Source of the DNA: Candidatus Marivariicella framensis
GTDB lineage: Bacteria > Bacteroidota > Bacteroidia > Flavobacteriales > Flavobacteriaceae
Length of the DNA: 37,042 nucleotides
Assembly: GCA_905182735.1 (NCBI GenBank)
Contig: CAJJCT010000030.1
Span: forward strand, 1 to 37,042
Reading direction: 5' to 3'
Part shown: positions 1 through 9,851 of the stretch, piece by piece
How positions within the stretch are numbered: the stretch's first letter is position 1
Layout: every line of letters begins with the position of its first letter
Made by a program: the position numbers and the translations under genes
The notes under the pieces: generated by a model
What the model saw: the letters and a program-made list of their open reading frames with translations, nothing else
Database searches by the model: none
What the model was told of the DNA's origin: nothing

Positions 1-205
1 CTTCCTCAGCCATTCGATCTATATTTGGTGTTTGTATTGCTGGATCTTTAGCGCCATAGCAAGAAAGGTCGTTGTAGCCTATATCATCTACAAAGATCAC
101 AATAATATTTGGTTGTTTATTTTTACTGTTGACACAAGCTGACATTGTTGTCAGGTAAATTGTCACAAAAACGAATAAACGAATTATTCTGATTAAATTC
201 TTCAT
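1..205 (-). CDS. S1-family sulfatase lipoprotein, N-terminal part (cut by left edge)
   Basis: Only the first 68 codons are in the window; the gene runs off the left edge. The start at 205 gives a basic, hydrophobic signal ending in the lipobox TMSAC (Cys24), so the protein is probably lipid-anchored and exported. Residues from about 33 read [20 protein letters not shown], the first conserved block of S1 (formylglycine) sulfatases, whose paired Asp residues bind the catalytic calcium. The active-site C/S-x-P-S-R motif lies beyond the edge, so activity and substrate cannot be judged. It follows the GH116 genes on the same strand after a 75-bp gap and is probably the next gene of the same polysaccharide operon, removing sulfate esters from the imported glycan. 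Confidence 0.88.
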   Translation of the reverse strand, partial: MKNLIRIIRLFVFVTIYLTTMSACVNSKNKQPNIIVIFVDDIGYNDLSCYGAKDPAIQTPNIDRMAEE

Positions 206-280
206 TTTTAGTTGTTTAAAGGTGTTAAAATGTTCTACCATAATTTTAATTTGTTTTAAGTTTTATCATTTATTTTTTTA

Positions 281-2920
281 TCATTTTTTAGAAACTACAA
301 ACGTTATAGATTCTCCTTTAATAAAAGTTTTTTCTTTTTTAAATTCAATTTTTCCAAAATCATTCAATATAAATGAACTAAGCATCAAATCTCCATTTTT
401 AGAAGTAAGAATCACTGTTTTACCCAAAGCAGAATCAAGCACTTCTAAAGTTCCATATTGATAACCATTAGACCAGAAAAAAATTCCGTTTTTAGCGTTA
501 AAACTCATGGAATGATCTACGGCAGAATATTGAAAACCAGTATAGGCTAATATGCCTGCCCATGCTGCCATAGCTCTAGCGTATCTATGACCGTATTCTC
601 CTTCATTAAAGGGGTTTCTTTTGAATCCGTCATAACGATTTCTAATATCTTTAAATATCTGTAATCCATTTTCTACTTGACCTTCATAAATCATGTGAGC
701 GGCTGTACTGTACTCAAAACCTGTCATTAACTCAGTGTAATAAGGAAATGGGAAATCTAATAAAGTTCCTTCTTTTGGGTACGATGCCATAACAAGTCCA
801 GCCTCATCACCTAAAGCAAAGCTTCTAAAGGTGTTAAAATGTTCATTAAAATTATCAACATAATTATATTTCATAATACTTTTCAAGGTAGTTTGTACAT
901 GCTCTTTATCTAAAACATAACCTAAGCCAGCTGTATGCGATAAATACTGCCCCACTAATTGGTCAACCAAACAACCTTTACCCAGCTGCGCTACTTTACT
1001 AGCCCCTTCTGGAATATGATGTTCATAAAATTCTCCATTAAAAAGATTACCATCTATCCATTTACGCCCTTTTTCATAAAGCCCTCTACATTCTTTGGCA
1101 AAAGCCTTGTCTTTTAAATGATGTGCCATTTTTTCTGAAGCTTTTAAAGCTCCTAGATACCAAGCTGCCATTTGAGGGTTAGGGCCTACATAATTAATAT
1201 CCATAGTATTATGTTGACTGCCTTCCATAACTCCATCTTTATTTACATCCCAAATACCAGTCCATGCAAATGCCATAACCTTTTTTATATTTGGCCACAT
1301 TTCTTTCAGTTTTTCATCATCACCAGATAGTTGCCAGTCGCGATATACTTTTATAAGCGTTCCCATTTGCCCATCCGCTGCCCATTTTTTAAAGTCTTTC
1401 CCTCTTTTTTTTATAGGCAAACCAACACGATGACTTTGACCTCCATTGTCATTTACACTGTGCAAAAATTCAACTTCCCTGAATTTGGTAGCCAAATCAC
1501 CAAACACAAAAGGTGTGGTAGACTCATAATTCCAAACATGAGTACAGGTTCCAAATCCCCAACCAGAAGATTTATCTGCACCAATTTTTGTTCCTTTAAT
1601 ACTTCCTGTACCTTCAAAACCAAAAGGTAATCCATCGGCAGTACGAAATACCGTTTGGCTTCTTAAATTATTCAAATTGAACAATCCTGCTTCTTTCAAT
1701 ACATCTGGGATATCACTGTTAGCTAAGCTACTTACAAAATCTACTGTTTTATTTTCCAATGCTTCTAAACTTGTGGCTGTTTGCTCTGCTACGGCCCAAG
1801 CATCTTGGTATAAAGTTGTATAATAATTACCAACAATTTCTTTACCGCCACCGCCATTATGTGTTCCATGATCCCAAGCTCTACGATTTGGAAAATGCCA
1901 AGTCAACATAAATGTTACCGTTTTTGATTCTCCTGGCTGCAACACTTGCTTAACTGCTAAAGTAGCTGGAGGTGTTTCTATCTTTTTATTGTCTTTTACA
2001 TTATGCCCTCCAATAAAAGTTGTTTTACCATCATTTTTGGTTACTTTTTTACTTTCAGGGTGATCTGTTAACTTCCCATCGGCAATAAAATCGTCCCAAA
2101 ACTCACGAAACGTCCAATTCCAACCTAATCTTGCCCAAGAAGTTCTATAGCTAATATCTCCATTTGAAGTGGTCGTTAGTGCCATGGTTCCCCAATTCGT
2201 GTCTTTTTTATCTACGCCTTCAGAATACATATACAGCCCTTTTACTCCATTTGATTCTTTATAATCATTATAATTATCTTTAGGCTTCCCTGTCCAACCG
2301 TCAACGCCAATATAGTTAGGCACCATACCTACCACTGAAGTTTCAATAGGCTTATTTGTGTTATTTGTAATCACATAACGTAGTACAGCAACTGGAATAC
2401 CACTTTTATCTGCATCACCCATAATAAGAGGATTAAACGCTTCTAAACGTACATCTACAGGCACATCTTTATGTTTAAAATTAACTTGCGCTAAAGGGTA
2501 TGCTGCCGAAAACGTGGTTTCTTCAAATCGTGGAAAACCAGAATTTACAGCATCTGCTCCCCAATCTCCGTAATAATCTTTGGTTGAAACAGGTCCTTCT
2601 AATACTTTTACAGCGGCTTCTTTATTTTGTTCTTTATAGTATAAGGCGAAAAACGGCCCATTGGCAATGGTAGGTTGTACAAACTTAAAGGCCGGTAAAT
2701 ATCCTAATGCACCACGGTTCATGATTTCCCAATCTCTTAAATCTCCTTTCCCTCCAATGGACACTGTACCCGTACCTATCCCTCCAAGAGGCATAGCAAC
2801 TTCGTCAATATATTTTCCTTCATAGGTTTTTAATACAGGCCATTTTTTATTTAATTGTTGTGCTGACACCACCGATGTACATAGCACGAAAAAGATTAAG
2901 GCTTTTACTGATAGTTTCAT
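281..2920 (-). CDS. GH116-family glycosidase, secreted (first of a tandem pair by position)
   Basis: 879 residues with a type I signal peptide (hydrophobic core, cleavage near VSA-QQ, about residue 20). The opening block [19 protein letters not shown] and the later [10 protein letters not shown] segment are typical of GH116 (GBA2-like beta-glucosidase, beta-xylosidase, glucosylceramidase). Architecture should be an N-terminal beta-sandwich (about 35-390) and a C-terminal alpha/alpha barrel. By comparison with family members the nucleophile is probably Glu436 in FGFEG and the acid/base Asp574 in HNTMD; the family's characterised bacterial enzyme has these near 441 and 593. About 14 extra residues lie between FEG and GTCTHV compared with the neighbouring paralogue. 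It is likely periplasmic and removes beta-linked glucose, xylose or a similar sugar from oligosaccharides. Substrate is not readable from sequence. Family call is secure, activity is inferred. Confidence 0.9.
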   Translation of the reverse strand: MKLSVKALIFFVLCTSVVSAQQLNKKWPVLKTYEGKYIDEVAMPLGGIGTGTVSIGGKGDLRDWEIMNRGALGYLPAFKFVQPTIANGPFFALYYKEQNKEAAVKVLEGPVSTKDYYGDWGADAVNSGFPRFEETTFSAAYPLAQVNFKHKDVPVDVRLEAFNPLIMGDADKSGIPVAVLRYVITNNTNKPIETSVVGMVPNYIGVDGWTGKPKDNYNDYKESNGVKGLYMYSEGVDKKDTNWGTMALTTTSNGDISYRTSWARLGWNWTFREFWDDFIADGKLTDHPESKKVTKNDGKTTFIGGHNVKDNKKIETPPATLAVKQVLQPGESKTVTFMLTWHFPNRRAWDHGTHNGGGGKEIVGNYYTTLYQDAWAVAEQTATSLEALENKTVDFVSSLANSDIPDVLKEAGLFNLNNLRSQTVFRTADGLPFGFEGTGSIKGTKIGADKSSGWGFGTCTHVWNYESTTPFVFGDLATKFREVEFLHSVNDNGGQSHRVGLPIKKRGKDFKKWAADGQMGTLIKVYRDWQLSGDDEKLKEMWPNIKKVMAFAWTGIWDVNKDGVMEGSQHNTMDINYVGPNPQMAAWYLGALKASEKMAHHLKDKAFAKECRGLYEKGRKWIDGNLFNGEFYEHHIPEGASKVAQLGKGCLVDQLVGQYLSHTAGLGYVLDKEHVQTTLKSIMKYNYVDNFNEHFNTFRSFALGDEAGLVMASYPKEGTLLDFPFPYYTELMTGFEYSTAAHMIYEGQVENGLQIFKDIRNRYDGFKRNPFNEGEYGHRYARAMAAWAGILAYTGFQYSAVDHSMSFNAKNGIFFWSNGYQYGTLEVLDSALGKTVILTSKNGDLMLSSFILNDFGKIEFKKEKTFIKGESITFVVSKK

Positions 2921-2955
2921 TTTGATTTCAATTTTAGAATTATTTCGTTTTTCAT
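2917..2955 (-). other. 12-codon leader ORF overlapping the GH116 start (ATGA)
   Basis: An ATG at 2953-2955 opens a 12-residue frame, [12 protein letters not shown], whose TGA overlaps the ATG of the downstream GH116 gene in an ATGA arrangement. An AGGAGG sequence lies about 20 nt before it, which is unusual in this genome type. It could serve translational coupling, or it may be a chance frame in AT-rich DNA. No function is claimed. Confidence 0.2.
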
Positions 2956-2993
2956 TTTATTATTATATCAAAAGTTATTCCTCCTAGCTTTTT

Positions 2994-5798
2994 TTAAAAC
3001 CAAGTTTCTATTTTAAAGTGATCTTGTAGAGATAATTCTTGTTCTTTAAAGCTAATTTTATATTTTCCGTCTTTATAGTTCCCTATGCTATCTATGAATG
3101 TATTGTTTACTGTTATTTTTAATTCTTTTACTGTATGTTTTGGAATAATAGAAAATGACTTAAGTTTTAATTTTCCATATTCTATTTTAAGCATATTTTC
3201 TTGGCCTTCATTACTTATTTTTTGAATAAATGTCCCCCAACTTTCTGCTGTCGTAAAAGCACATTTAAAATCTTCAGGGTGTATTTTTGGATCAAAACCT
3301 AACTCTCCTTTTGGACCATGGTAGTGATAGCCACAAGCAGCCAAATACGTACCATAAGAAGCCATAGAACGTGCATAATGACTAGAACACTCTACTTCAT
3401 CGTACGGATTTCGTTTGGAACCATTATAGCGTTCATGAACTGCTTTCATAATAGACAAACCCTCAGTTAACATATCCTCCCATACCAAGTGTGAGGCAAC
3501 TTGATATTCAAAACCATTCATACATTCATCAAAATACCCTCCTGGACCAATCCAAAACTCTGAATTATCTGGGCGTTCTGTCATACCTGGGACAGCTTTA
3601 TCATCGCCTCCAAGTGGCCAAGTGGTCATTATTAATCCTGCTTCTCCAGGCATTACGTATAGGCGATCGCCTTTTATTTCTTTATGATCTAAAGCATATT
3701 GTCCTGCATCAGGTGAGAAATTATATTTCCAAAGTGACTTTAATGCCGAACGAGTTTCTTTTTGCGGCAAGACATCAGGTAAATTTACTTGATAGCCAAA
3801 ACTTTGCCCTAATACCTGGTCTATATGACATCCTTTATTGGTATTGATTGAATTATAATCAGGAGGAAGGTGAATAAAATAGTTGCCATTGAACAATTTA
3901 TCAACCATATTCTTTTGCCCAATTGGAATGATTCTATTACAACTCGTTGCAAACTCATCATCACCTATTTCCAAAGCCATTTGTTCACAAGCTTTAAGAG
4001 CAGCCAAATAGAGTCCAGTAATCCATCCCATAGGGCCATACCATGCAGAATCTAAAGTATGTGGTTGTTTTCCTTCTATTAGCCCATTACCATTGTCCTG
4101 GGCTATAATATATCGCATAGACTGTTTTACTTTATCCCAGATTCGGGTTAAAAAAGCGTCATCAATTGACATTTGATGTTCTCTATATACTCTTATGATA
4201 GTCCCTAATTGACCATCAATAGCAAAAGCACCACCAGTAAAATTATCTAAATTTTCTGCTCTAAAAGAAATAGTTCCTTTATCGCTATATCCAATACTAT
4301 AATCAACTTTTTCTCTCAAATTCCTTTCTAAAGAAGGGAAAATACGGGCCATCCCTTGAGCATATTGCCAAACATGTGTACAGGTTCCTTCACAACAATC
4401 AACACCTTCCCAACCCCAAAATCGACCATTATTAAACAAATGGCTAGTTTGTGTTGCTAAACAATCTATAGATATAAAAGAGCGATCTAAAAACCAATAG
4501 GGTAAGGTAGAATTGTACCAAGTTTCGTTCCACTTTAAAGTTGTACTTGAAAGTTTTTCAAAATTTTTAGACACATAAATTGCTACCTCATTAGCATCAT
4601 TATAATGTAAAGCGTAATTACGTTTTAAAATATTAAAATCTTTTATCTGTCCCATTACTCCAGAACCAGAAGCATCAATATTGTAATGAGGAAAATACCA
4701 GCTTATTAAAAACGTAATGGTTTTACTTTCGTTTGGTTGTAATTCTAAGAGTGTCGATACACTTCCTATCAAAGATTGACTTAATGAGGTTTCAGCTGTA
4801 GTTTTTTTATTTTGTTCAAAAACAAATTCTTCGTCTAAATTAGGATTGGCATTACAGGCTTGATTTCCTAATAAAGAGATAGCCATATTTCCATATCCTT
4901 TTCTTTTTTTTAATCCTTCGCCTGAAGCAGTCATAAACACCGTCGTTTTTCCATTTTCAGAAATAACAATATTTTTTCTTCTTCCGTCAATATCATCTGT
5001 ATTAGGGCATACAGTATTTTCAAGCCATCCACCTATGTTTAATTTTAAAGTTTCTTTGCTATTGTTTGTAATTTTATACGAAAGTACAGTTACGGGGATA
5101 CTAGAGTCTTTAATATTTAAAGGTATAAATGGCGAATATGCTGTTAAATCAACACTTAGTGGAGTATCGTTTTTTTTATAGGATACTTTTGCTATAGGAT
5201 ACTCGCCTCTAAATGAAATAGTATCAAACCCTTCGCTATCTAATCTTAATGTATTAGTACTATCTGCTTGCTGATACTGAACTGAAAATCCATTTTTTAC
5301 CTGAAAAAGATTGTTTTCTTTTGATGATGTTCGAGGTTTTGGATATAAACCTCCCATGCTAAACTCATCTAAACGCCATCTTTTATTGACATCTGGGTGA
5401 TTTGGACTTGTTGGTGCTTCTCGATTATAATTAGATTGAAAAATATCCCAAAGCCATAACCTTCCATCTCCACTTATATAAAGTTGTCCACAACCAACTC
5501 CACCAATTGGCATTCCTATGTATTTTAACTCATCTTTCAATGAAGAATATACTTCTGGAATACCTCTTTCCGTTAAAGATTTAACCCATTCTAGAGACAA
5601 CATTTTATCTGCTGGAATTAAATGGCCATATTTTGTTTTGCTTACGAAATCACAAGCGGACAAAGGCATTGCAAACGCTGTTGCACCTAATGCCGAAAGT
5701 TTTAAGAAATCTTTTCTTGGCAGGTTGTTTGTTGGTGTACAACAACTTGTATTGGGCTGGCAGCAATTTGATGTTATTTTTAATTCCTTTTTTTTCAT
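2994..5798 (-). CDS. GH116-family glycosidase with Cys-rich prefix and Tat-like lipoprotein signal
   Basis: 934 residues. The N-terminus is odd: a Cys-rich prefix (NCCQPNTSCC, residues 11-20) precedes a Tat-like stretch LPRKDFLKLSALGA and a lipobox PLSAC, so export could be by the Tat route with lipid anchoring. The twin-arginine pair is R-K rather than R-R. The GH116 signature MPIGGVGCGQLYISGDG follows. The conserved core reads GRFWGWEGVD (probable nucleophile Glu464), GTCTHVWQYAQ, and PHTLDSAWYGP (probable acid/base Asp583). It is a diverged paralogue of the GH116 gene 73 bp downstream, not a recent copy. The gene starts only 6 bp after the stop of the 929-residue protein gene, so it is surely in the same operon. 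Substrate is unknown; beta-glucosidase, beta-xylosidase or beta-N-acetylglucosaminidase are the activities known for the family. Confidence 0.88.
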   Translation of the reverse strand: MKKKELKITSNCCQPNTSCCTPTNNLPRKDFLKLSALGATAFAMPLSACDFVSKTKYGHLIPADKMLSLEWVKSLTERGIPEVYSSLKDELKYIGMPIGGVGCGQLYISGDGRLWLWDIFQSNYNREAPTSPNHPDVNKRWRLDEFSMGGLYPKPRTSSKENNLFQVKNGFSVQYQQADSTNTLRLDSEGFDTISFRGEYPIAKVSYKKNDTPLSVDLTAYSPFIPLNIKDSSIPVTVLSYKITNNSKETLKLNIGGWLENTVCPNTDDIDGRRKNIVISENGKTTVFMTASGEGLKKRKGYGNMAISLLGNQACNANPNLDEEFVFEQNKKTTAETSLSQSLIGSVSTLLELQPNESKTITFLISWYFPHYNIDASGSGVMGQIKDFNILKRNYALHYNDANEVAIYVSKNFEKLSSTTLKWNETWYNSTLPYWFLDRSFISIDCLATQTSHLFNNGRFWGWEGVDCCEGTCTHVWQYAQGMARIFPSLERNLREKVDYSIGYSDKGTISFRAENLDNFTGGAFAIDGQLGTIIRVYREHQMSIDDAFLTRIWDKVKQSMRYIIAQDNGNGLIEGKQPHTLDSAWYGPMGWITGLYLAALKACEQMALEIGDDEFATSCNRIIPIGQKNMVDKLFNGNYFIHLPPDYNSINTNKGCHIDQVLGQSFGYQVNLPDVLPQKETRSALKSLWKYNFSPDAGQYALDHKEIKGDRLYVMPGEAGLIMTTWPLGGDDKAVPGMTERPDNSEFWIGPGGYFDECMNGFEYQVASHLVWEDMLTEGLSIMKAVHERYNGSKRNPYDEVECSSHYARSMASYGTYLAACGYHYHGPKGELGFDPKIHPEDFKCAFTTAESWGTFIQKISNEGQENMLKIEYGKLKLKSFSIIPKHTVKELKITVNNTFIDSIGNYKDGKYKISFKEQELSLQDHFKIETWF

Positions 5799-5804
5799 CT
5801 TTTT

Positions 5805-8594
5805 CTAATCGGCTCCCACTTCTAAATTAACTTGATGTTTTTTTTCATCTTTATAATTTAAACTTATTTCACCTTTGGGGTCAATCATTAATTTTAATCT
5901 GTTCAATTTTTCTTTGGAGAATTCCCCCATTTTATTTCCATTAATAATTAATTGATATTCGTTAAGGTCCATTCCTTCAATTTTTATAAATGTGTTATAA
6001 GGTTTATCCCATGGCATATTTATTTGATGTAAAACAGACTTGATTGTGATTTTGAGCTCATCTTTATCTAATTCAACATTTTCTATATGCAAACCATCTA
6101 CTCCTATATGAATAGAGGTTTCTAAATTAATATATGCTCCTCCTAAACCCCTAAGCGCTTCTGCCAATCCAGTAAACACACCCGAACCTTCTCCCCAACT
6201 TGGATGGGTTCGCATAGCAGATTGCGGATGAGCTTCATGGTCTATATTTTCTGGACCCAACCCAAAAGGATAGATATTGGTATGTCTGTAAATATTATTT
6301 GCCTTGTGTCGTGGATGGTTTATCAATACCACCGAAGATCTTGCAGCAGCAACTCCTCTTTCCAATAAATCTTGTCGTCCCAGTGTTTTTCCATACCAGA
6401 TAAATGGTCTTACCATTTCGGCTTGACGCGCATCCAGGAAAGTTGCGTTGTCCGCATTATCTACTGTAAAACCTCCAAAAGGGAATGCGGTATAAATGAA
6501 ATGAGGCTCCCAACATGCCTGGGTGAAAGTTACATAATCAACACATTGCTCTCCTAATTTTAAGATCTCCTTATCTTCAGTAGCTCTATATAGTGCTGCA
6601 TAACCTTCAATCGCCCAAAACAGGGACAAATTACCCCTGGCTACCTGATTTTGCCATCGGTCTCTGGTAAACTCAAACGGTCTTTTACCACATGAAAAAA
6701 ACTGTTCCATATCCACCCATTTTTGTTCGGGTAAAATCTCCCTCTCTAAATAGTCAGATATTTTTTTTGCTCCTTCAAGGTATTTGTTTTCTTGCGTGGA
6801 ATTATATAATTCTGCCAAAAACCACATACTAGATGCTGGTTGAGCACTAAAGTATAGTACATCACTGGCTATCATGTCTTTTTGATTTATATAGGATGGG
6901 AGTGCACCACTCTCATCAATCACAGTTAAAAGCCAATTGCCATAAGGGGTTAAATAATCAACAATTCGTTGATCTTTTTCAATACGCAAATGATAATCTA
7001 GCAAATGAGCTCCAGTTTTACTCATCGTAGAAACATCATAAGAATCACTTTCTTTTAAAAAGAATTCATACTTCTTATTTACAGGGTCGGTAAAACTAAG
7101 CCCCCATTTCTTGTCATTAGCAGTGTATAATAGGGCAAATAAACCTTGCTTATTTCGTGGAGCAGACAAACACCAATTGATAATACTTCTTCCTTTTTCT
7201 ATTAAGTCAGGCCTATTCAGCTTATTTCCCCAATACCAAAACCCCTGCGCGTCTCGAGCATTGTTCCAAAATGCTGAATTGTGTATCACATCATTCCACC
7301 AGTTAATTGCAGAGCGGTAACCACCAATTTTTTGTTCATCTTTTTCCCATTCTAACCAAGAACCTGTATTTTCATAACCCTTCAAGGGTATGTCAATAGC
7401 TGAAACAATAGTTGTTCTAGTATTTGAAGAAGTATAAGTTGTTCCAGTAGTTGTATCCGGAGAGGTCGTTGGATGAAAAGTAATGGAGTCGATAATTCTA
7501 AAATACTCATCAAACGGCATAGCCAAATGAGGTCTGTTATCAAACACAGGCTTACCAAATTTTTTCCATTGGTGTCTTGTAATCTTTTGAAATCCTATAT
7601 TATCAGTAATGTCAGCTCCAACAAAAAGGTCAAACTCATATTTTACTTCGTTACTATTTAAACTTCTGACCATACTTGAATCGTTTACTCTTTGGTAACG
7701 AATATGATGTGCAATAATATTATCCATATAACCATATGTTATCACCGGTCTTTTGGTCAACCCTGTCATCACATTTAGATCCAACCCTGTAGGCATGGTG
7801 TATTTGTCATCTTCAAATGGCACTGAAAATATATTACGACCAATATCTGTCATTTTCCGGGCATCAGGAGAGGTGATTTTATTTTTATTTATGGCATTTA
7901 AATCAGGAACAAGTGCTGCAAAAAGATTTTTTTCTTGTACAATAATGGCTGGCGCATGATAAGAACGGTCGCCTATTATTTGATCTTTCCCCGGTAATAG
8001 TTTAAACCTGTTTTGTTTGGAATCTTCATTGTCAAATTTTAATCCTGGGGTATGCACAAAATACGGAGCGTGATCTAGATTGAATGTAAAAGTTGAAAGG
8101 GCATAATCTAGCTTAGGCATGCTGTCTGATAGAGTAAGGGATACATCAAAATGAAAATAGTCTTCTTCTCCTGATAACGTAATAGTTTGTTTTATTGGCA
8201 CATTACCTTTTGAGCCTGTAAACATTACAATCTTTTGCTTTTCATTAACTTCCAATGAAAAATCACTAAATATTGAATTGCTTAAGTACCTATGTGCCAC
8301 TAGGTCTTGATCAAACAATTTAACCGCTTCACTGGGAAATTTTTCTGGTGGCACAAAGGCAGCAGCTACTTCCTGCCACTGATCATTTTTTTTGGCATAA
8401 AAAATCTGTGAAATATGACCATTTTCTTTTTTAAAAACAGCTTTTACTTTAGAGTTTTCAATTTTTACGCTATTATTATCCTGAGTAATTTCAGGTGTAG
8501 ATTCTTTGTGTTTACAGCTCCAAAAAAATATTGCAAGACTGCCTAATAAAAAACAAACTTTAAATATTTTGCCAAAAAGTGTATTAAATATCAT
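5805..8594 (-). CDS. Large lipoprotein of unrecognised family, probable alpha/alpha-barrel glycan-active enzyme
   Basis: 929 residues with lipobox FFWSC (Cys27). I do not recognise a named family. Residues about 40-340 are rich in beta-type segments and resemble a carbohydrate-enzyme beta-sandwich. A low-complexity Thr/Ser linker (SPDTTTGTTYTSSNTRTT) lies near residue 380. Residues about 400-800 are a run of amphipathic helices with many Trp, Tyr and acidic residues (GSWLEWE, WWNDVIHNSAFW, FWYWGNK, SLFWAIEGYAALY, HPSWGEG), the look of a six-hairpin glycosidase or lyase toroid. A short beta domain closes the chain. The order sandwich-then-barrel is that of GH116, GH65 and GH94 rather than PL8-like lyases. 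It sits between a DUF6786-like lipoprotein and two GH116 genes with gaps of 6 bp each side, so it is co-expressed with them. Enzyme function is inferred only from fold impression and context. Confidence 0.75.
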   Translation of the reverse strand: MIFNTLFGKIFKVCFLLGSLAIFFWSCKHKESTPEITQDNNSVKIENSKVKAVFKKENGHISQIFYAKKNDQWQEVAAAFVPPEKFPSEAVKLFDQDLVAHRYLSNSIFSDFSLEVNEKQKIVMFTGSKGNVPIKQTITLSGEEDYFHFDVSLTLSDSMPKLDYALSTFTFNLDHAPYFVHTPGLKFDNEDSKQNRFKLLPGKDQIIGDRSYHAPAIIVQEKNLFAALVPDLNAINKNKITSPDARKMTDIGRNIFSVPFEDDKYTMPTGLDLNVMTGLTKRPVITYGYMDNIIAHHIRYQRVNDSSMVRSLNSNEVKYEFDLFVGADITDNIGFQKITRHQWKKFGKPVFDNRPHLAMPFDEYFRIIDSITFHPTTSPDTTTGTTYTSSNTRTTIVSAIDIPLKGYENTGSWLEWEKDEQKIGGYRSAINWWNDVIHNSAFWNNARDAQGFWYWGNKLNRPDLIEKGRSIINWCLSAPRNKQGLFALLYTANDKKWGLSFTDPVNKKYEFFLKESDSYDVSTMSKTGAHLLDYHLRIEKDQRIVDYLTPYGNWLLTVIDESGALPSYINQKDMIASDVLYFSAQPASSMWFLAELYNSTQENKYLEGAKKISDYLEREILPEQKWVDMEQFFSCGKRPFEFTRDRWQNQVARGNLSLFWAIEGYAALYRATEDKEILKLGEQCVDYVTFTQACWEPHFIYTAFPFGGFTVDNADNATFLDARQAEMVRPFIWYGKTLGRQDLLERGVAAARSSVVLINHPRHKANNIYRHTNIYPFGLGPENIDHEAHPQSAMRTHPSWGEGSGVFTGLAEALRGLGGAYINLETSIHIGVDGLHIENVELDKDELKITIKSVLHQINMPWDKPYNTFIKIEGMDLNEYQLIINGNKMGEFSKEKLNRLKLMIDPKGEISLNYKDEKKHQVNLEVGAD

Positions 8595-8600
8595 CTATTA

Positions 8601-9851
8601 TTATTTGAAAATCATACTAATTTCTTCTAATGAAACTCCTAGCATTTTCATTGAAATTGTGTTTAATTCTGTCCTATCTCCTTCAAAGTGGAAAGTATAT
8701 TGCTTGTGAGATATTGAATTTCCAATACCAAGAGCTGCTGCAGGAGAGGATGTCTCTAATTCGTAAAAAGGTCCTAACGGAGCTGCGCCAGGTTCAGGTG
8801 GTCCATCATTATAAGAATTAACGACATCACCTTCAAAAGGATTATCTTGAATTTCCCATTTAGAGTTTACATAATTCGTTTCATTTGCTGGTTTGTTAAA
8901 TTTTATAATTGTTAACGTTCCACTAACATCATCGTAACTTCCCATAACATTTGTAGCCCGTTGCGGGGACACACCAATTTTTCCTCTTTGTTGCCCATCT
9001 GCCTTAAAATAAATAGCATTTTCATCAACTTTTAATCTATCTGCGGGTACCTTTCCAAAATAATCATCATTCACAACGGATCCTAATTCTTGATCTTCTC
9101 CACTTTTATATGGGATAACCACTGTAGTAGTAGGCGTATGATTGAACATCCCTAAAAGCCAAATGGACAATAGTCCGTTTTCTTTTCGCCAAGGTTTGTC
9201 TCCAGTGTTTTTCAATGTATTTTTGGTTAGATATCCAATAGAGCTTATTTCTTTAGAAACATCTAATTCCAATACACTGTTAATTTCATCTTTAGATAAA
9301 ACAGAAATAACACGCTCAATATTAAAATTAAATATAAAGTCTGCATAATTGGTTAATGAAGCTGTTTTAGAAAATATGGCATATTTAGATGTATTCTCAA
9401 CCAAGTCAAAAGGCTCCAAATCAATCAATTTTGGAGTAAACCAATTATCTAAGTTGAATGCTGCATCTTTCTTAAAGAAAATAGAGTATTGACCGCCTTC
9501 AGGACCAAACCATAACCTTTCTTCACCTCCATAAATATTAATATTTTCCAAAGTGTCACCAGAAATAAAATGTTTTTTATTAATCCAACCATACCCTTTT
9601 CCTGACCAACCATTTGCTGTCGTTGTCATAACCCTAGCCTGGAGTGCAGCAGAAATAGCTACTTTTCCATTCCCTTTCTCATCTTCTAAAAGAACGATAT
9701 CTGTATATTTGCGAAGAAAATCATAATCAGCTTTAAAGGAATTGACTTGTATTCCTATACTGTTCTTTTCTTCAGTTTTCTTTTTAGCATTATCAAATTT
9801 ACAACTCAACATAGTAATAATAATTAATCCGTATTTTGTTAGTTTATACAT
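8601..9851 (-). CDS. DUF6786-like lipoprotein, possibly mutarotase-like fold
   Basis: 416 residues with lipobox TMLSC (Cys17). The central block YGGEERLWFGPEGGQYSIFF and the following NWFTPKLIDLEPF recall a Bacteroidota family I remember as DUF6786, whose members look like galactose-mutarotase-type beta-sandwiches; this assignment is from memory and is not certain. The chain is beta-rich with no obvious catalytic signature. Its ATG overlaps the stop codon of the preceding FG-GAP/ASPIC gene in a TAATG arrangement, which indicates translational coupling, and it is followed after 6 bp by the 929-residue protein. It may bind or epimerise released sugars, or act as a sugar-cleaving enzyme of unknown type, in the periplasm or outer membrane. 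Confidence 0.7.
   Translation of the reverse strand: MYKLTKYGLIIITMLSCKFDNAKKKTEEKNSIGIQVNSFKADYDFLRKYTDIVLLEDEKGNGKVAISAALQARVMTTTANGWSGKGYGWINKKHFISGDTLENINIYGGEERLWFGPEGGQYSIFFKKDAAFNLDNWFTPKLIDLEPFDLVENTSKYAIFSKTASLTNYADFIFNFNIERVISVLSKDEINSVLELDVSKEISSIGYLTKNTLKNTGDKPWRKENGLLSIWLLGMFNHTPTTTVVIPYKSGEDQELGSVVNDDYFGKVPADRLKVDENAIYFKADGQQRGKIGVSPQRATNVMGSYDDVSGTLTIIKFNKPANETNYVNSKWEIQDNPFEGDVVNSYNDGPPEPGAAPLGPFYELETSSPAAALGIGNSISHKQYTFHFEGDRTELNTISMKMLGVSLEEISMIFK

Noticed and set aside
1331-1635. Open frames opposite or within the GH116 gene
   Set aside because: They overlap a well supported enzyme gene, show no family motif and have composition expected of shadow frames.
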